DNA of 64,000 bases from WHTI01 sp963756365 (GCA_963756365.1 CAVWNF010000003.1:186001-250000); one strand, 5' to 3'. Numbered from the stretch's first letter, positions 43,870 through 54,520 are shown. Notes: generated by a model from the sequence alone, not told the origin. Made by a program: numbers and translations.

Positions 43870-44607
43870 ATGGCAAAGCTACAGGCGAACGTCATCGATG
43901 GAGCTGGCAAGTCAACCGGCAAGAAGGACCTCCCCGAGGATCTGTTCGGCGGAGGTATCAACGAGGCCGTCATGCACCAAGTGGTCCGAGCCCAGCTTGC
44001 TGCCGCTCGTTCCGGCACGGCGTCGACCAAGACCCGGGCAGAGGTCCGTGGTGGAGGACAGAAGCCGTGGCGTCAGAAGGGAACCGGTCGTGCCCGTCAT
44101 GGTTCGACCAGGAGCCCGATCTGGGTTGGTGGTGGTGTGGTCTTCGGGCCTCACCCGCGCGATTACACCCAGCGGGTGCCCAAGAAGATGCGCAAGGCGG
44201 CGCTTCGCAGCGCCTTGGCCGACAAGGCCGGAGCCGGGCGCGTATGGGTCCTCGATGGGTTCTCGAGCACCAAGACCAAAGATGCAGCAGCTTGTTTGAA
44301 GGCCGCCGGGCTGGAGGGCCGCGTTCTGTTGGTCCTCGATCCCGACGAGCAGTCCTCTACGCAGGTGGACCGTTCGTTCCGCAACCTGAAGCGGATGGCG
44401 TTCTCGTTGTTCCGATCGCTTTCCACCTATGACGTACTTGTCGCCGACGACGTGGTGTTCACCAACTCGGCTTTCGAGCACTTCGTCAAGAACGAGAAGG
44501 CGCCGGTTAAGCGTGTGGCCGATGACGACTTCGTCGTCGAAGGCAAGGCGGTCAAGTCCGACAAGGGCGAGACCACCGAAGAGTCGACCGAGGAGGTGTC
44601 GTCGTGA
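43870..44607 (+). CDS. rplD: 50S ribosomal protein L4
   Basis: 245 residues, about 35 longer than most because of a C-terminal [19 protein letters not shown] tail ending [11 protein letters not shown]. The exit-tunnel loop ([35 protein letters not shown]) is complete. In many bacteria L4 autoregulates the S10 operon; no leader of that type is evident here. Overlaps rplW by 4 nt. Confidence 0.96.
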   Translation: MAKLQANVIDGAGKSTGKKDLPEDLFGGGINEAVMHQVVRAQLAAARSGTASTKTRAEVRGGGQKPWRQKGTGRARHGSTRSPIWVGGGVVFGPHPRDYTQRVPKKMRKAALRSALADKAGAGRVWVLDGFSSTKTKDAAACLKAAGLEGRVLLVLDPDEQSSTQVDRSFRNLKRMAFSLFRSLSTYDVLVADDVVFTNSAFEHFVKNEKAPVKRVADDDFVVEGKAVKSDKGETTEESTEEVSS

Positions 44608-44909
44608 GTGGTTCCACCAAGAGAGACCCGCGCGATGTGATCCTCGCACCGGTCGTGAGTGAGAAGTCGTATTCGCTGCTGGACCAGAACGCTTACACGT
44701 TCAAGGTCCATCCGAGGGCGAACAAGACCGAGATCCGCCAGGCCGTTGAGAAGATCTGGGGGGTCAAGGTCATCAATGTGAACACGATGAACCGCAAAGG
44801 GAAGGTCAAGCGGTTCCGCTTCGAAGAGGGCAAGCGCTCTGACTCGAAGCGAGCCATCGTGAAGCTCGCTGAAGGCGATTCCATCGAGATATTCGAGCAG
44901 CAGGCCTAA
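44604..44909 (+). CDS. rplW: 50S ribosomal protein L23
   Basis: 101 residues. Tunnel-exit protein that docks SRP and trigger factor. Contains [20 protein letters not shown] and [20 protein letters not shown]. The GTG start overlaps the rplD stop as GTGA. Confidence 0.95.
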   Translation: MSGSTKRDPRDVILAPVVSEKSYSLLDQNAYTFKVHPRANKTEIRQAVEKIWGVKVINVNTMNRKGKVKRFRFEEGKRSDSKRAIVKLAEGDSIEIFEQQA

Positions 44910-44922
44910 GGGGACCACGAAC

Positions 44923-45753
44923 ATGCCTATCCGTAAATCGAAGCCGACTTCACCGGGACGTAGGTTCCAGTCGCACTCGGATTTCTCCGAGGTGACGCGG
45001 GATCGTCCTGAGAAGTCGTTGCTGGAACCGAAGCCGAAGAAGGCCGGACGTAACAACTACGGCCGCATCACAACGCGCCATCAGGGCGGCGGGAACAAGG
45101 TCATGTACCGCAGGATCGACTTCCGGCGCATCAAAGACGGTGTCCCGGCCAAGGTCGCTCATGTCGAGTACGACCCGAACCGCAACGCGCGCATCGCGCT
45201 GCTCCATTACAAAGACGGCGAGAAGGCGTACATCCTGATGCCGAACAAGGTGAAGGTGGGCGACGTGATCCAGTCGGGCCCGGGTGCGGACATCCGCCCT
45301 GGGAACGCCTTGCCACTGCGCAACATCCCTGTCGGTACGGTCGTGCACAACGTCGAGCTCAAGCCCGGTGCTGGCGGCAAGATGGCGAGGAGCGCAGGCT
45401 CTTCTGTCCAATTGGTTGCCAAGGAAGGCAAGAGGGCAACACTTCGACTGCCGTCCGGCGAGATGCGGATGGTTCCGATCGACTGCCGTGCAACGGTGGG
45501 CGAGGTCGGGAACGCCGAGGCTGAGCTGATCTCGATCGGCAAGGCTGGCCGTAACCGGTGGAAGAACAAGCGCCCGAGCGTCCGTGGTGTCGTCATGAAC
45601 CCCGTAGACCACCCCCTGGGTGGCGGTGAGGGTAAGTCCTCGGGTGGTCGTCACCCGGTTAGCCCGTGGGGCAAGAAGGAAGGCCGCACGCGCAAGAACA
45701 AGAAATCCGACGATCTCATCATCCGTCGGCGCGGTAAGAAGAGGGGACGGTAG
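44923..45753 (+). CDS. rplB: 50S ribosomal protein L2
   Basis: 276 residues. Oldest core of the large subunit. The RNA-binding domain has [20 protein letters not shown], and the conserved C-terminal loop [20 protein letters not shown] contains the His next to the peptidyl-transferase centre. Basic C-terminus RRRGKKRGR. Confidence 0.98.
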   Translation: MPIRKSKPTSPGRRFQSHSDFSEVTRDRPEKSLLEPKPKKAGRNNYGRITTRHQGGGNKVMYRRIDFRRIKDGVPAKVAHVEYDPNRNARIALLHYKDGEKAYILMPNKVKVGDVIQSGPGADIRPGNALPLRNIPVGTVVHNVELKPGAGGKMARSAGSSVQLVAKEGKRATLRLPSGEMRMVPIDCRATVGEVGNAEAELISIGKAGRNRWKNKRPSVRGVVMNPVDHPLGGGEGKSSGGRHPVSPWGKKEGRTRKNKKSDDLIIRRRGKKRGR

Positions 45754-45757
45754 CTAG

Positions 45758-46042
45758 ATGCCTAGAAGTCTGAAGAAGGGTCCCTTCGTGGATGACCACC
45801 TGTTGGTGAAGGTGGTCGAGATGAACAACAAGAACGAGAAGCGCGTCATCAAGACGTGGTCTCGTCGTTCGACGATCATCCCCGACATGGTCGGTCATAC
45901 GATCGCCGTCCACGACGGACGCAAGCACGTGCCCGTGTACATCACCGAATCGATGGTGGGTCACAAGCTGGGCGAGTTCGCCCCCACCCGCGCCTTCCGT
46001 ACCCACGGTGGCTCGGCCGAGCGCGCTACAAGGGCTAAATGA
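45758..46042 (+). CDS. rpsS: 30S ribosomal protein S19
   Basis: 94 residues. Starts [19 protein letters not shown]; contains [20 protein letters not shown] and [19 protein letters not shown]. Forms a head complex with S13. The stop is embedded in ATGATG at the rplV start. Confidence 0.97.
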   Translation: MPRSLKKGPFVDDHLLVKVVEMNNKNEKRVIKTWSRRSTIIPDMVGHTIAVHDGRKHVPVYITESMVGHKLGEFAPTRAFRTHGGSAERATRAK

Positions 46043-46662
46043 TGGCTCGAAAGATCGCTCCAGACGCCCAAGAGGCCATCGCCACGGCACGGTTCATCCG
46101 GATGTCGCCAACGAAGGCTCGCCAGGTGATCGATCTGATCCGCGGTCGTCACGTGGACGAGGCTCGTCGCGTTCTCGCGTTCAACCCGCGGGCAGCAACC
46201 GAGCCGGTCGCTAAGGTGCTCGAATCAGCGGTGGCTAACGCCGAACACAACCGCGGCCTCGACGCCGAGGAACTGATGGTCGTCCGGACATGGGTAGACG
46301 AGGGCCCGACCCTCAAGCGCTTTCGCCCTCGCGCGATGGGACGCGCCACCCGCATCCGCAAGCGCACCTGCCACATCTCCGTGGTCGTAGGGCGGCCCGG
46401 TTTCGATGACATCGACGTTCCGGTCGTGAGCGAGGACGAAGTGACTCCGGCCACGAAGAAGTCAACCGCCAAAAAGACGACCGCCAAGAAGACGACTGCG
46501 AAGAAAACCACGGCGAAGAAGTCAACCGCCAAGAAGACGACTGCGAAGAAGACGACTGCTAAGAAAACAACGGCTAAGAAATCAACCGCCAAGAAGACGA
46601 CTGCTAAGAAAACCACGGCGAAGAAGTCAACCGCCAAGAAGACCGAGGAGGGAGAGTCCTAG
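46039..46662 (+). CDS. rplV: 50S ribosomal protein L22 with histone-like Lys-rich C-terminal tail
   Basis: 207 residues against about 110-120 normally. The core ([55 protein letters not shown]) is a complete L22 with the tunnel hairpin. From about residue 138 the chain is a run of about 13 five-residue AKK(T/S)T units and ends TEEGES. The tail resembles those of mycobacterial HupB and eukaryotic H1. ATG 46039 or 46042 overlap the rpsS stop. Confidence 0.95.
   Translation: MMARKIAPDAQEAIATARFIRMSPTKARQVIDLIRGRHVDEARRVLAFNPRAATEPVAKVLESAVANAEHNRGLDAEELMVVRTWVDEGPTLKRFRPRAMGRATRIRKRTCHISVVVGRPGFDDIDVPVVSEDEVTPATKKSTAKKTTAKKTTAKKTTAKKSTAKKTTAKKTTAKKTTAKKSTAKKTTAKKTTAKKSTAKKTEEGES
46453..46643 (+). 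repeat. 15-bp coding tandem repeat in rplV
   Basis: About 13 in-frame copies of a 15-bp unit of the type AAGAAGACGACTGCC, with synonymous drift (AAA/AAG, ACG/ACC/ACA) so neighbouring copies are not identical. Encodes the [10 protein letters not shown] tail. Such arrays can change copy number by slippage. Confidence 0.85.
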
Positions 46663-47604
46663 ATGGGTCAGAAGGTCCACCCTTACGGCTTCCGCCTCGG
46701 GATCCACACCGATTGGAAGTCGCGCTGGTTCACCGAGAAGCAGTACCAGGAGTACCTGATCGCCGATCTTCGGATCCGTGAGTACCTCTTGGGCGAACTG
46801 CCTCACGCTGGGATCAGCCGTATCGACATCGAGCGAACGCGCGAGCGGGTGCGTATCGACGCCCACACCGCGCGTCCCGGCATCGTCATCGGACGGCGCG
46901 GGTCAGAGGCCGAACGTCTCCGTTCTCACCTCGAGAACATGGAGTCGAAGATCTCCGGCAAGCCCACCGATGTGCGCTTCAACATCATCGAAGTCAAGCA
47001 GCCAGAGCTCGACGCAACCCTGATCTCTCAGGGTGTCGCGGAGCAGCTGGCCAGCCGCGTCGCCTTCCGTCGCGCCATGAAGAAGGCGGTCAGCAGCGCC
47101 ATGCGTCACGGCGCGAAGGGCATCCGCGTTCAATGTGGCGGCCGTCTAGGTGGCGCGGAGATGAGCCGCACCGAGTGGTACATCGAGGGCCAGATGCCAC
47201 TGCACACACTCCGTGCTGACGTGGACTACGGGTTCTCGGAGGCCAAAACGACTTTCGGCCGCATCGGGGTCAAGGTCTGGATCTACAAGGGTCCCTTCCA
47301 GGACCTGTACGCATCGGCTCGTGACACCGCCCGTCTCCGCCGTGAGGCCGCTCTCGCCGCTGGCGAGACCGTGGGCCGTGGTGAAGAGGAGCGCAAGGCC
47401 GCCGAGGCGAAGCCCGCGGGCACTACCGCCCGGGGTCGTTCGCGCCGCAAGCCCAAGTCCGATGAGACCCCGACCACTCCTGCTGAGAAGACAGCCGAGA
47501 AGTCAGCCGAGAAGACCGAGACCGCAGCCAAGCTCCCGCCCGACGTCAAGGTCACACCTGCGGCGAGCACCGAGGAGTCCTCTCCCGAGGGGAGTGAGTC
47601 CTGA
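46663..47604 (+). CDS. rpsC: 30S ribosomal protein S3 with extended C-terminus
   Basis: 313 residues against about 210-240. The N-terminal domain ([20 protein letters not shown]), the KH domain with the GRRG-type loop ([12 protein letters not shown]) and the C-domain ([20 protein letters not shown]) are intact. After about residue 225 follows a tail that is first basic ([11 protein letters not shown]), then Thr/Glu/Ala-rich ([15 protein letters not shown]) and ends [11 protein letters not shown]3 lines the mRNA entry tunnel. Confidence 0.96.
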   Translation: MGQKVHPYGFRLGIHTDWKSRWFTEKQYQEYLIADLRIREYLLGELPHAGISRIDIERTRERVRIDAHTARPGIVIGRRGSEAERLRSHLENMESKISGKPTDVRFNIIEVKQPELDATLISQGVAEQLASRVAFRRAMKKAVSSAMRHGAKGIRVQCGGRLGGAEMSRTEWYIEGQMPLHTLRADVDYGFSEAKTTFGRIGVKVWIYKGPFQDLYASARDTARLRREAALAAGETVGRGEEERKAAEAKPAGTTARGRSRRKPKSDETPTTPAEKTAEKSAEKTETAAKLPPDVKVTPAASTEESSPEGSES

Positions 47605-48029
47605 TGTTGCAGCCGAAGCGCACCAAACACCGTAAGCAGCAGCGCGGACGCATGCGCGGACAGGCCAAGGGCGGGACGACCGTCAACTTCGGTGACTTCG
47701 GCCTCATGGCCGTCGAGCCGGGCTGGATCTCGAACCGCCAGATCGAGGCGGCTCGTATCGCCATGACCCGTCACATCCGTCGTGGTGGGAAGGTCTGGAT
47801 CAACATCTTCCCGGACAAGCCGTACACGAAGAAGCCCGCCGAGACCCGTCAGGGCTCCGGTAAAGGAAACCCCGAAGGCTGGGTCGCAGTCGTGAAGCCA
47901 GGCCGAGTGATGTTCGAGATCGCCGGTGTTCCTGAGGAACTCGCCCGCGAGGCGATCCTCCGCGCGGCTCACAAGTTGCCGATCAAAACGAAGTTCGTAG
48001 CTCGCGAGCAGACCCTGGAGGTTCAGTGA
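47604..48029 (+). CDS. rplP: 50S ribosomal protein L16
   Basis: 141 residues. [19 protein letters not shown] start and [20 protein letters not shown] near the A site; [23 protein letters not shown] segment ([14 protein letters not shown]). The ATG shares its A with the rpsC stop TGA. Confidence 0.97.
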   Translation: MLQPKRTKHRKQQRGRMRGQAKGGTTVNFGDFGLMAVEPGWISNRQIEAARIAMTRHIRRGGKVWINIFPDKPYTKKPAETRQGSGKGNPEGWVAVVKPGRVMFEIAGVPEELAREAILRAAHKLPIKTKFVAREQTLEVQ

Positions 48030-48241
48030 TGTCGAAAGCAGCCGAACTCCGGGACCTGACGGTCGAGGAACTGATTCTGAAGCTCGCGGAGACGAAGGAA
48101 GAGCTGTTCAACCTGCGCTTCCAGAACGCCACCGGGCAGTTGGACAACTACAACCGACTCGGTGAACTGAAGAAAGAGATCGCCCGGCTCAACACGCTGC
48201 TCCGTCAGCACGAGCTGGATGAAGTGGAGGCTGAAGGATGA
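48029..48241 (+). CDS. rpmC: 50S ribosomal protein L29
   Basis: 70 residues. Two-helix tunnel-exit protein: [20 protein letters not shown] and [15 protein letters not shown] then [16 protein letters not shown] 48029 shares its A with the L16 stop. Overlaps rpsQ by 4 nt. Confidence 0.94.
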   Translation: MSKAAELRDLTVEELILKLAETKEELFNLRFQNATGQLDNYNRLGELKKEIARLNTLLRQHELDEVEAEG

Positions 48242-48513
48242 GCGAACCGCAGGAGACAGAGGTGAGGGGCAAGCGCAAGTTCCGCCTCGGTCGCGTCGTG
48301 TCCGATGCAATGGACAAGACGGTGGTCGTGGACGTGCTTGATGCTGCGAAGCACCCCACCTACGGCAAGATCGTTCGTCGCGACGTGCGCCTCAAGGCGC
48401 ATGACGAGAACAACGAGGCCGGTGTCGGTGACACCGTTCGCCTCTCCGAAACGCGGCCGCTTAGCAAGACCAAGCGCTGGCGCGTGGTCGAGATCATCGA
48501 AAAGGCCAAGTGA
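48238..48513 (+). CDS. rpsQ: 30S ribosomal protein S17
   Basis: 91 residues. [20 protein letters not shown] then [19 protein letters not shown] and [19 protein letters not shown]; all rRNA-contact segments present. ATGA overlap with rpmC. Confidence 0.95.
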   Translation: MSEPQETEVRGKRKFRLGRVVSDAMDKTVVVDVLDAAKHPTYGKIVRRDVRLKAHDENNEAGVGDTVRLSETRPLSKTKRWRVVEIIEKAK

Positions 48514-48520
48514 GGACTAA

Positions 48521-48889
48521 GTGATCCAGCAAGAGACCAGGTGTCGAGTTGCAGATAACACGGGGGCCCGTGAGGTCCTTGTCATCAAGGTGCTGGGCGG
48601 ATCGCGCCGCCGCTACGCGGGCGTGGGCGACATCGTCGTTTGCACCGTCAAGGACGCGATCCCCGGCGGCGTCGTGAAGAAGTCGGAAGTCGTCAAGGCG
48701 GTCGTTGTGCGCACGGCTAAGGAGCGTCGTCGAGGGGATGGCTCGTACATCCGGTTCGATGACAACGCGGTCGTGCTCGTCGATGCGCAGATGCAGCCCC
48801 GGGGGACCAGGATCTTCGGCCCCGTGGCTCGTGAACTTAGGGAGAGACGTTTCATGAAGATCATCTCTCTTGCTCCGGAGGTGTTGTAG
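48521..48889 (+). CDS. rplN: 50S ribosomal protein L14
   Basis: 122 residues. [20 protein letters not shown] start, the basic strand [20 protein letters not shown] and the end [21 protein letters not shown] helix ([16 protein letters not shown]). GTG start 7 nt after rpsQ. Contacts h14 of 16S rRNA. Confidence 0.97.
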   Translation: MIQQETRCRVADNTGAREVLVIKVLGGSRRRYAGVGDIVVCTVKDAIPGGVVKKSEVVKAVVVRTAKERRRGDGSYIRFDDNAVVLVDAQMQPRGTRIFGPVARELRERRFMKIISLAPEVL

Positions 48890-49219
48890 ATGCCGGGTAC
48901 CAAGATCCGTAAGGGCGACGAGGTCGAGATCATCTCGGGCAAGGACCTGGGCGCACGTGCACGCGTCCTCGAGGTCAATCCGAAGAAGGGTCGCGTCCTT
49001 GTCGAAGGTATCAACAAGGTCACCCGTCATGAGCCGCTGCGCATGTCTCAGGGACGTGGCGGAACCGAGGGCGGGATCATCCATAAGGAAGCATCGGTAG
49101 ACATCTCGAACGTCGCGTTGATCTGTCCGACCCATGGCCCGACCAGGGCTGGTTACAAGGTCGAGGACGGCACCGACGCCAAGATTCGAGTGTGCACGAA
49201 GTGCGGGACGGAGATCTAG
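48890..49219 (+). CDS. rplX: 50S ribosomal protein L24
   Basis: 109 residues. KOW motif [57 protein letters not shown]. The Cys pair CTKCG at the C-terminus plus an earlier Cys-Pro could give a weak metal site. ATG directly follows the rplN stop. Assembly initiator. Confidence 0.96.
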   Translation: MPGTKIRKGDEVEIISGKDLGARARVLEVNPKKGRVLVEGINKVTRHEPLRMSQGRGGTEGGIIHKEASVDISNVALICPTHGPTRAGYKVEDGTDAKIRVCTKCGTEI

Positions 49220-49221
49220 AC

Positions 49222-49794
49222 ATGGCCACTAGTACGTACACCCCGAGGATGAAGGAGAGATTCAACTCCGAACTCCGCGAGAAGCTCAAGGGCGACTTGG
49301 ACCTGGGCAACATCATGCAGGTGCCGTCACCACTGAAGGTCGTGGTGAACATCGGTGCGGGCGATGCCCACAAGGACGCCAAGATCCTCGAGGGAGCGGT
49401 CCGCGACCTGACCACGATCACGGGCCAGAAGCCCTCGATCCGTCGGGCCCGCAAGTCGATCGCAACGTTCAAGATCAGAGAGGGCATGCCCATCGGGGCC
49501 GCAGTCACGTTGCGCGGCGACCGCATGTGGGACTTCCTCGATCGCCTGATCGCGATCGTGCTACCTCGCATCAGGGACTTCCGGGGCTTGAACCCCAAGT
49601 CTTTCGATGGCCATGGCAACTACACGTTCGGTGTCAACGAGCAGCTCGTGTTCCCAGAGATCGACTACGACGATGTCGATCAGACGAGAGGCATGGACAT
49701 CACGATCGTGACCACCGCAAAGACCGATGACGAGGGTCGAGCGCTCCTGTTGGCGCTCGGATTCCCCCTCAAGCAAACGGACAGGAACCAGTAG
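49222..49794 (+). CDS. rplE: 50S ribosomal protein L5
   Basis: 190 residues. Binds 5S r[43 protein letters not shown]; the P-site loop [23 protein letters not shown] 49222 lies 2 nt after the rplX stop with GGAGATCTAG upstream; an in-frame start 30 nt earlier would begin inside rplX and is not supported by homology. Confidence 0.96.
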   Translation: MATSTYTPRMKERFNSELREKLKGDLDLGNIMQVPSPLKVVVNIGAGDAHKDAKILEGAVRDLTTITGQKPSIRRARKSIATFKIREGMPIGAAVTLRGDRMWDFLDRLIAIVLPRIRDFRGLNPKSFDGHGNYTFGVNEQLVFPEIDYDDVDQTRGMDITIVTTAKTDDEGRALLLALGFPLKQTDRNQ

Positions 49795-49810
49795 GAAGGC
49801 TGGAGGCAAG

Positions 49811-49996
49811 ATGGCAAAGAAAGCTCTGCGAAACAAAGCCGAGCGCAAGCCCAAGTACAAGGTCCAGGCTTACACGCGCTGCAAGCGCTGCGGCCGACCG
49901 CGCGCGGTCTACCGCAGGTTCGGCCTCTGCCGTCTGTGCTTCAGGGAGATGGCTCACAACGGTGAGATCCCTGGCATCACGAAGGCGAGTTGGTAA
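49811..49996 (+). CDS. rpsN: 30S ribosomal protein S14, zinc-binding type Z
   Basis: 61 residues, the short C+ form. The Zn ligands are CKRCG and CRLCF, with [20 protein letters not shown] between. TGGAGGCAAG precedes the ATG. A zinc-free paralogue (expressed in low zinc in many actinobacteria) is not in this window. Confidence 0.96.
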   Translation: MAKKALRNKAERKPKYKVQAYTRCKRCGRPRAVYRRFGLCRLCFREMAHNGEIPGITKASW

Positions 49997-49999
49997 CCC

Positions 50000-50398
50000 A
50001 TGTCGATGACAGATCCGATAGCGGACATGTTGGCGCGGATCAGGAACTCCTCTACGGCTATGCACGAAGAGGTACTGATCCCCGCGTCGAAGATCAAGGA
50101 ATCGATCGCCAAGATCCTCATGAGTGAGGGTTACGTTGATGGTGTCGAGCGGACCGAGGATGGACCGCACCCCGCGATCAAGATCAAGTTGCGTTACTCC
50201 GAAGAGCGCGAGCGTGCCATCTCCGGTATCCGACGGATATCGAAGCCTGGCCGCCGCGTGTATCGAGGTGCGCAGGAATTGCCCAGAGTGCTAGGTGGCT
50301 TGGGCATAGCGATCGTCTCGACGTCGCAAGGAGTCATGACAGATAAGGAAGCCCGCCGGGCGAAGGTCGGCGGCGAGATCCTCGCCTATATCTGGTGA
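50000..50398 (+). CDS. rpsH: 30S ribosomal protein S8
   Basis: 132 residues. [20 protein letters not shown] start; the 16S-binding end contains [20 protein letters not shown] and [20 protein letters not shown]. In E. coli S8 represses the spc operon. Starts 3 nt after rpsN. Confidence 0.97.
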   Translation: MSMTDPIADMLARIRNSSTAMHEEVLIPASKIKESIAKILMSEGYVDGVERTEDGPHPAIKIKLRYSEERERAISGIRRISKPGRRVYRGAQELPRVLGGLGIAIVSTSQGVMTDKEARRAKVGGEILAYIW

Positions 50399-50415
50399 TG
50401 GTAAGGAGCTAGAAG

Positions 50416-50961
50416 ATGTCTCGAGTAGGCCAAGCCCCGATCCCCGTACCCTCGGGCGTCGAGGTCAAGATCCAGGGGTCCAGCGTTTCGGTCAAGGGGC
50501 CGAAGGGCGAGCTGACCCGCGCCATCCCGAAGGGCATCTCCGTCGCCGTCGAGGGCTCTGAAGTGCGGGTTAGTCGCACGTCCGACGTCCGCGACGTCAA
50601 GGCGCTTCACGGCCTGATCAGGAGCCTGGTCGCCAACATGGTGACCGGTGTCACCGACGGTTACGAGAAGCGTCTCGAGATCCACGGTGTTGGTTACAGG
50701 GTTGCCAAGCAAGGCAGCGACCTCGAGTTCCAGGTCGGTTTCTCGCACTCCGTGCAGAAGAAGGCGCCCGCGGGTATCGAGTTCGAGGTTCCCCAGCCCA
50801 CGAGGATCACGGTCAGGGGGATCGACAAGGAACTCGTCGGCCAGACCGCCGCTGAGATCCGTGCGATCCGGAAGCCCGAGCCCTACAAGGCCAAGGGCAT
50901 CCGGTACGAAGGTGAGTACATCCGCCGCAAGGCCGGTAAGGCCGCGAAGGCCGGAGCCTAG
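50416..50961 (+). CDS. rplF: 50S ribosomal protein L6
   Basis: 181 residues. Two-fold repeat: [20 protein letters not shown] and [20 protein letters not shown]; the signature [20 protein letters not shown] is at the C-terminus. Near the factor-binding site. AAGGAGCTAGAAG precedes the ATG. Confidence 0.97.
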   Translation: MSRVGQAPIPVPSGVEVKIQGSSVSVKGPKGELTRAIPKGISVAVEGSEVRVSRTSDVRDVKALHGLIRSLVANMVTGVTDGYEKRLEIHGVGYRVAKQGSDLEFQVGFSHSVQKKAPAGIEFEVPQPTRITVRGIDKELVGQTAAEIRAIRKPEPYKAKGIRYEGEYIRRKAGKAAKAGA

Positions 50962-50964
50962 GAG

Positions 50965-51315
50965 ATGACGATGCACAAGAAGATGGCAGCGAGGAACAGA
51001 CGACACCGCCGGGTGCGCAAGAAGGTCAATGGCACCCCCGCGCGTCCGCGCCTGGCCGTGTATCGCTCATCGCGACACATCTACGCTCAGGTGATCGACG
51101 ATTTCGCCGGCCGAACGCTGGCATCTGCGTCGACGCTAGCGGTAACCGATGGTAAGGACCCGAAGGAGAAGGCGAAGGCCGTCGGCAAGGCACTGGCCGA
51201 GAAAGCCAAAGCTGCTGGGGTCGAGAAGGTGACGTTCGACCGTGGTGGGTTCATGTTCCACGGCCGCGTCGAGGCACTAGCGGAAGGCGCCCGCGAGGGC
51301 GGCCTGGAGTTCTAG
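50965..51315 (+). CDS. rplR: 50S ribosomal protein L18
   Basis: 116 residues. 5S-rRNA binder: [40 protein letters not shown], and the [20 protein letters not shown] end. Starts 3 nt after rplF. Confidence 0.96.
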   Translation: MTMHKKMAARNRRHRRVRKKVNGTPARPRLAVYRSSRHIYAQVIDDFAGRTLASASTLAVTDGKDPKEKAKAVGKALAEKAKAAGVEKVTFDRGGFMFHGRVEALAEGAREGGLEF

Positions 51316-51336
51316 GGACTAGGGAGAGGTATTTCT

Positions 51337-51903
51337 ATGGGACGTGGAGGAGGACGAGGACGCCGGGACGACGACCGGAACCAGTACGAGGAGAGGGTCG
51401 TCTCCATCAACCGTGTGTCTAAGGTCGTCAAAGGCGGTCGCAGGTTCTCGTTCACCGCGCTCGTTGTCGTCGGCGATGGTGCCGGACAGGTCGGCGTCGG
51501 ATACGGCAAGGCACGCGAGGTTCCGGCGGCCATCCAGAAGGGCATCGAGGAGGCCAAGCGCAACTTCTTCAACGTGCCGATGATCAAGCGGACGATCGTC
51601 CACGAGGTCACAGGCGAAGACTCGGGCGGCGTAGTGCTGCTCAAGCCCGCGTCACCCGGTACCGGTGTTATCGCCGGGGGCCCGGTCCGCGCGGTCGTTG
51701 AGTGTGCGGGGATCAAGGACATCCTGTCCAAGTCTCTGGGCTCAGACAACCCGATCAATATCGTTCACGCCACGGTCAAGGGCCTGAAGAGCATCAAGAC
51801 GGCCGAGTCCGTGGCTAAGAAGCGCGGCAAGACTCCCGAGGAAGTTGCGCCGCCCTATCTGCTCGGTGCTGGTGTTCCGTCAGCTATCGAGTCGCAGAGC
51901 TAG
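51337..51903 (+). CDS. rpsE: 30S ribosomal protein S5
   Basis: 188 residues. Arg/Gly/Asp-rich N-terminus ([20 protein letters not shown]); the double-stranded RNA-binding-like domain has [20 protein letters not shown] and [20 protein letters not shown]; the fidelity loop region is [29 protein letters not shown] upstream. Confidence 0.97.
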   Translation: MGRGGGRGRRDDDRNQYEERVVSINRVSKVVKGGRRFSFTALVVVGDGAGQVGVGYGKAREVPAAIQKGIEEAKRNFFNVPMIKRTIVHEVTGEDSGGVVLLKPASPGTGVIAGGPVRAVVECAGIKDILSKSLGSDNPINIVHATVKGLKSIKTAESVAKKRGKTPEEVAPPYLLGAGVPSAIESQS

Positions 51904-51912
51904 GGGATCGAG

Positions 51913-52110
51913 ATGGCGAAACTCAAGGTGACCCAGGTGCGCTCCGCTCATACGCGTGGTGCCAAGCAGAGAGGGACCGTGCGGGCCCTGGGGCTCAAGC
52001 GATTGGGCCACTCGGTAGTGCACGACGACAGGCCCGAGATCCTCGGCATGATCAATGCCGTTGCGCATCTCGTCGAGGTTGAAGAAGTCGAGGAGAAGAA
52101 GAAGTCATGA
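51913..52110 (+). CDS. rpmD: 50S ribosomal protein L30
   Basis: 65 residues. AKLKVTQVRSAHTRGAKQRG then TVRALGLKRLGHSVVHDDRP, ending with an acidic/lysine tail VEEVEEKKKS. Overlaps rplO as ATGA. Confidence 0.94.
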   Translation: MAKLKVTQVRSAHTRGAKQRGTVRALGLKRLGHSVVHDDRPEILGMINAVAHLVEVEEVEEKKKS

Positions 52111-52577
52111 AGCCGCATGAATTGAAGCCCCCCGAGGGCAGCCACCAGACCAGCAAGCGCAAGGGGCGAGGTGACGGGTCCGGCAAGGGGAAGACAGCAG
52201 GACGAGGCACCAAAGGAACGCGCGCGAGGGGCGAGGTCCACATGTTCTTCGAGGGTGGTCAGATGCCGCTGGCTCGGCGTGTGCCGAAGCTGAAGGGCTT
52301 CACTCCTCCCAACCAGAAGATCTACGAGGGCGTGAATGTGAAAGATCTCGCTCGGATCGAAACCGCGAACATCGGTCCGGACGAACTGAGGAAGGTGGGT
52401 CTCGTGAACCACCGTGTGGGCTTGGTCAAGATCCTGGGAACAGGTGAACTGGATCGCGCTCTAACGGTTCGTGCCCACGCCTTCAGTGCGTCGGCGCGTT
52501 CGAAGATCGAGGCCGCTGGTGGTACCGCCGAAGTTATCGAGGTCGTTCCGGCCGGAAAGAAGGGATCTAAGAGGTGA
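52107..52577 (+). CDS. rplO: 50S ribosomal protein L15
   Basis: 156 residues. HELKPPEGSHQTSKRKGRGD, the Gly/Lys-rich GSGKGKTAGRGTKGTRAR extension, and GGQMPLARRVPKLKGFTPPN. The C-terminal globular part ends VIEVVPAGKKGSKR. Overlaps secY by 4 nt, which couples them translationally. Confidence 0.96.
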   Translation: MKPHELKPPEGSHQTSKRKGRGDGSGKGKTAGRGTKGTRARGEVHMFFEGGQMPLARRVPKLKGFTPPNQKIYEGVNVKDLARIETANIGPDELRKVGLVNHRVGLVKILGTGELDRALTVRAHAFSASARSKIEAAGGTAEVIEVVPAGKKGSKR

Positions 52578-53881
52578 ATCTCCTCTCCACGTTCGCGAAT
52601 GCCTTCAAGGTCCCAGACCTAAGGCGCAAGATCCTTTTCACGCTGCTGATCATCGCCGTGTATCGGCTCGGGGCACACATCCCGACTCCGGGCATCGACG
52701 TTCAGGCGGCCCAGGACCTAAGGCGTCAGGGGTCGGAAGGCGTGTTCGCGTTCATCAACCTCTTCTCCGGTGGGGCGCTGACCCAGATGGCGATCTTCGC
52801 CCTCGGGATCATGCCGTACATCACCAGCTCGATCATCATGCAGCTCCTTACTGTCGTGATCCCGAAGCTCGAGGCGTGGCAGAAGGAGGGCGAGTCCGGA
52901 GTAAAGAAGATCAACCAGTGGACCCGTTACCTGACGGTCATGCTCGCGATGCTTCAGTCCACGGGTATCGCGTTCCTCTTCCACAACGGTGGCGGCGGAC
53001 AGAGCGGTAGCGGGTCTGCGCTCGAGGGGATCGACCTGATCCCGAACTTCACCGCGCCACGGGTCGGATTGATCGTCCTGTCGTTGACCGCTGGTACGGC
53101 TCTCATCATGTGGCTCGGTGAGCTGATCACGGCCAAGGGGATCGGTAATGGGATGTCGATCCTGATCTTCGCTTCTATCGTCTCGACCCTCCCATCCGAG
53201 GGGAACTCGATCCTGCAGCAGAAGGGGATGGGGAACTTCCTAGCGATCCTCGCGATCGGTGTCGGTGTCGTGATCGCCATCGTCATCATGGAGCAGGGCC
53301 AGCGCCGGATCCCGGTCCAGTACGCGAAGCGCGTGGTGGGTCGCCGGATGTACGGCGGGGGCCAGGTCTATATCCCCTTGAAGGTGAACCAAGCGGGCGT
53401 TATCCCGATCATCTTCGCCTCGAGCGTCCTGTACATCCCGACGCTTCTTCAGAACACGATCCAGAATCCGTCGATCCAGAGCTTCATCAACAACAACCTG
53501 GTGAACGCTACGTCTCCGACGTACATGATCATCTACGGAACGCTAGTGATCTTCTTCAGCTACTTCTATACGGCGATCGCGTTCAATCCCGTCGATCAAG
53601 CGGACAACATGAAGAAGTACGGCGGATTCATCCCCGGGATCAGACCGGGCCGGCAAACCGCCGAGTACCTCGATCGGATCTTGACCAGGATCACGTTGCC
53701 AGGTGCGCTGTTCGTGGCCGCCATCGCGTTGATGCCGTCGATCTTCCTGGCCACGCAGAACATCCAGCAGTTGCCGTTCGGAGGTACCTCCATCCTCATC
53801 ACCGTCGGGGTCACACTCGAGACGATGAAGCAGATCGAGTCGCAGCTGATGATGAGGCACTACGAAGGCTTCTTGAAGTAG
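52574..53881 (+). CDS. secY: Preprotein translocase subunit SecY
   Basis: 435 residues, ten transmembrane helices. TM1 FTLLIIAVYRLGAHIPTPGI, plug/TM2 region GALTQMAIFALGIMPYITSS, the cytosolic C5 loop that contacts SecA and ribosomes (GGFIPGIRPGRQTAEYLD), and a C-terminal LMMRHYEGFLK. Partner SecE is 29 kb upstream. GTG start overlapping rplO. Confidence 0.98.
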   Translation: MNLLSTFANAFKVPDLRRKILFTLLIIAVYRLGAHIPTPGIDVQAAQDLRRQGSEGVFAFINLFSGGALTQMAIFALGIMPYITSSIIMQLLTVVIPKLEAWQKEGESGVKKINQWTRYLTVMLAMLQSTGIAFLFHNGGGGQSGSGSALEGIDLIPNFTAPRVGLIVLSLTAGTALIMWLGELITAKGIGNGMSILIFASIVSTLPSEGNSILQQKGMGNFLAILAIGVGVVIAIVIMEQGQRRIPVQYAKRVVGRRMYGGGQVYIPLKVNQAGVIPIIFASSVLYIPTLLQNTIQNPSIQSFINNNLVNATSPTYMIIYGTLVIFFSYFYTAIAFNPVDQADNMKKYGGFIPGIRPGRQTAEYLDRILTRITLPGALFVAAIALMPSIFLATQNIQQLPFGGTSILITVGVTLETMKQIESQLMMRHYEGFLK

Positions 53882-54520
53882 ATGCGGCTCGTCGTATTCG
53901 GCCCCCAGGGGGCCGGAAAGGGCACGCAAGGGAAGAAGGTCGCCGAGAAGTTCGGGATCTCTCCCATCGCGACCGGAGACATCTTCCGCTGGGCGATCTC
54001 GCTGGAAACGGAACTTGGCAAGAAGGTCGAGGAGTACGTCGATTCCGGACAGTTGGTTCCAGATGAATTGACGATCGAGGTTGTCCGCGAGCGGCTCAGC
54101 GAAGACGATTGCAAGAACGGCTTCCTGCTCGACGGGTTCCCCCGTAACGTCCATCAGGCCGATGCCCTGGACGAGATCCTTGCCGCCCAGGGCCACAAGC
54201 TCGACGCGGCGCTCGTGATCGAGGTTCCTCAAGAGGTCTCCGAGCGCAGGATCCTCGGCCGACGCATGTGTGCGAACTGCGGACGCAACTACCACATCGA
54301 CACGCCACCGCAGAAGAACTGGACCTGTGACGTCTGTGGGGGCGACGTCGTTCGTCGAACCGACGACGAGGACGACGAGAAGGTGCGGGAGCGTCTCCGG
54401 CTCTATCACGAGCAGACGGAGCCCCTGAAGCAGCACTACGCGAAGAAAGGCATGCTGCGGGAGGTCGAGGGCGTGGGGACCATGTCCGAGGTCTTCGCGC
54501 GCATCACGGCGATCCTGTGA
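53882..54520 (+). CDS. adk: Adenylate kinase (zinc-lid form)
   Basis: 212 residues. P-loop FGPQGAGKGTQGKKVAEKFG, the AMP-site DGFPRN, and a lid with four Cys in two pairs (CANCG and CDVCG), a structural zinc site found in Gram-positive enzymes. ATG directly follows the secY stop. Overlaps map by 4 nt. Confidence 0.97.
   Translation: MRLVVFGPQGAGKGTQGKKVAEKFGISPIATGDIFRWAISLETELGKKVEEYVDSGQLVPDELTIEVVRERLSEDDCKNGFLLDGFPRNVHQADALDEILAAQGHKLDAALVIEVPQEVSERRILGRRMCANCGRNYHIDTPPQKNWTCDVCGGDVVRRTDDEDDEKVRERLRLYHEQTEPLKQHYAKKGMLREVEGVGTMSEVFARITAIL

Noticed and set aside
46453..46643. Possible CRISPR-like array
   Set aside because: Repeats are 15 bp, contiguous, without spacers and in frame inside rplV.
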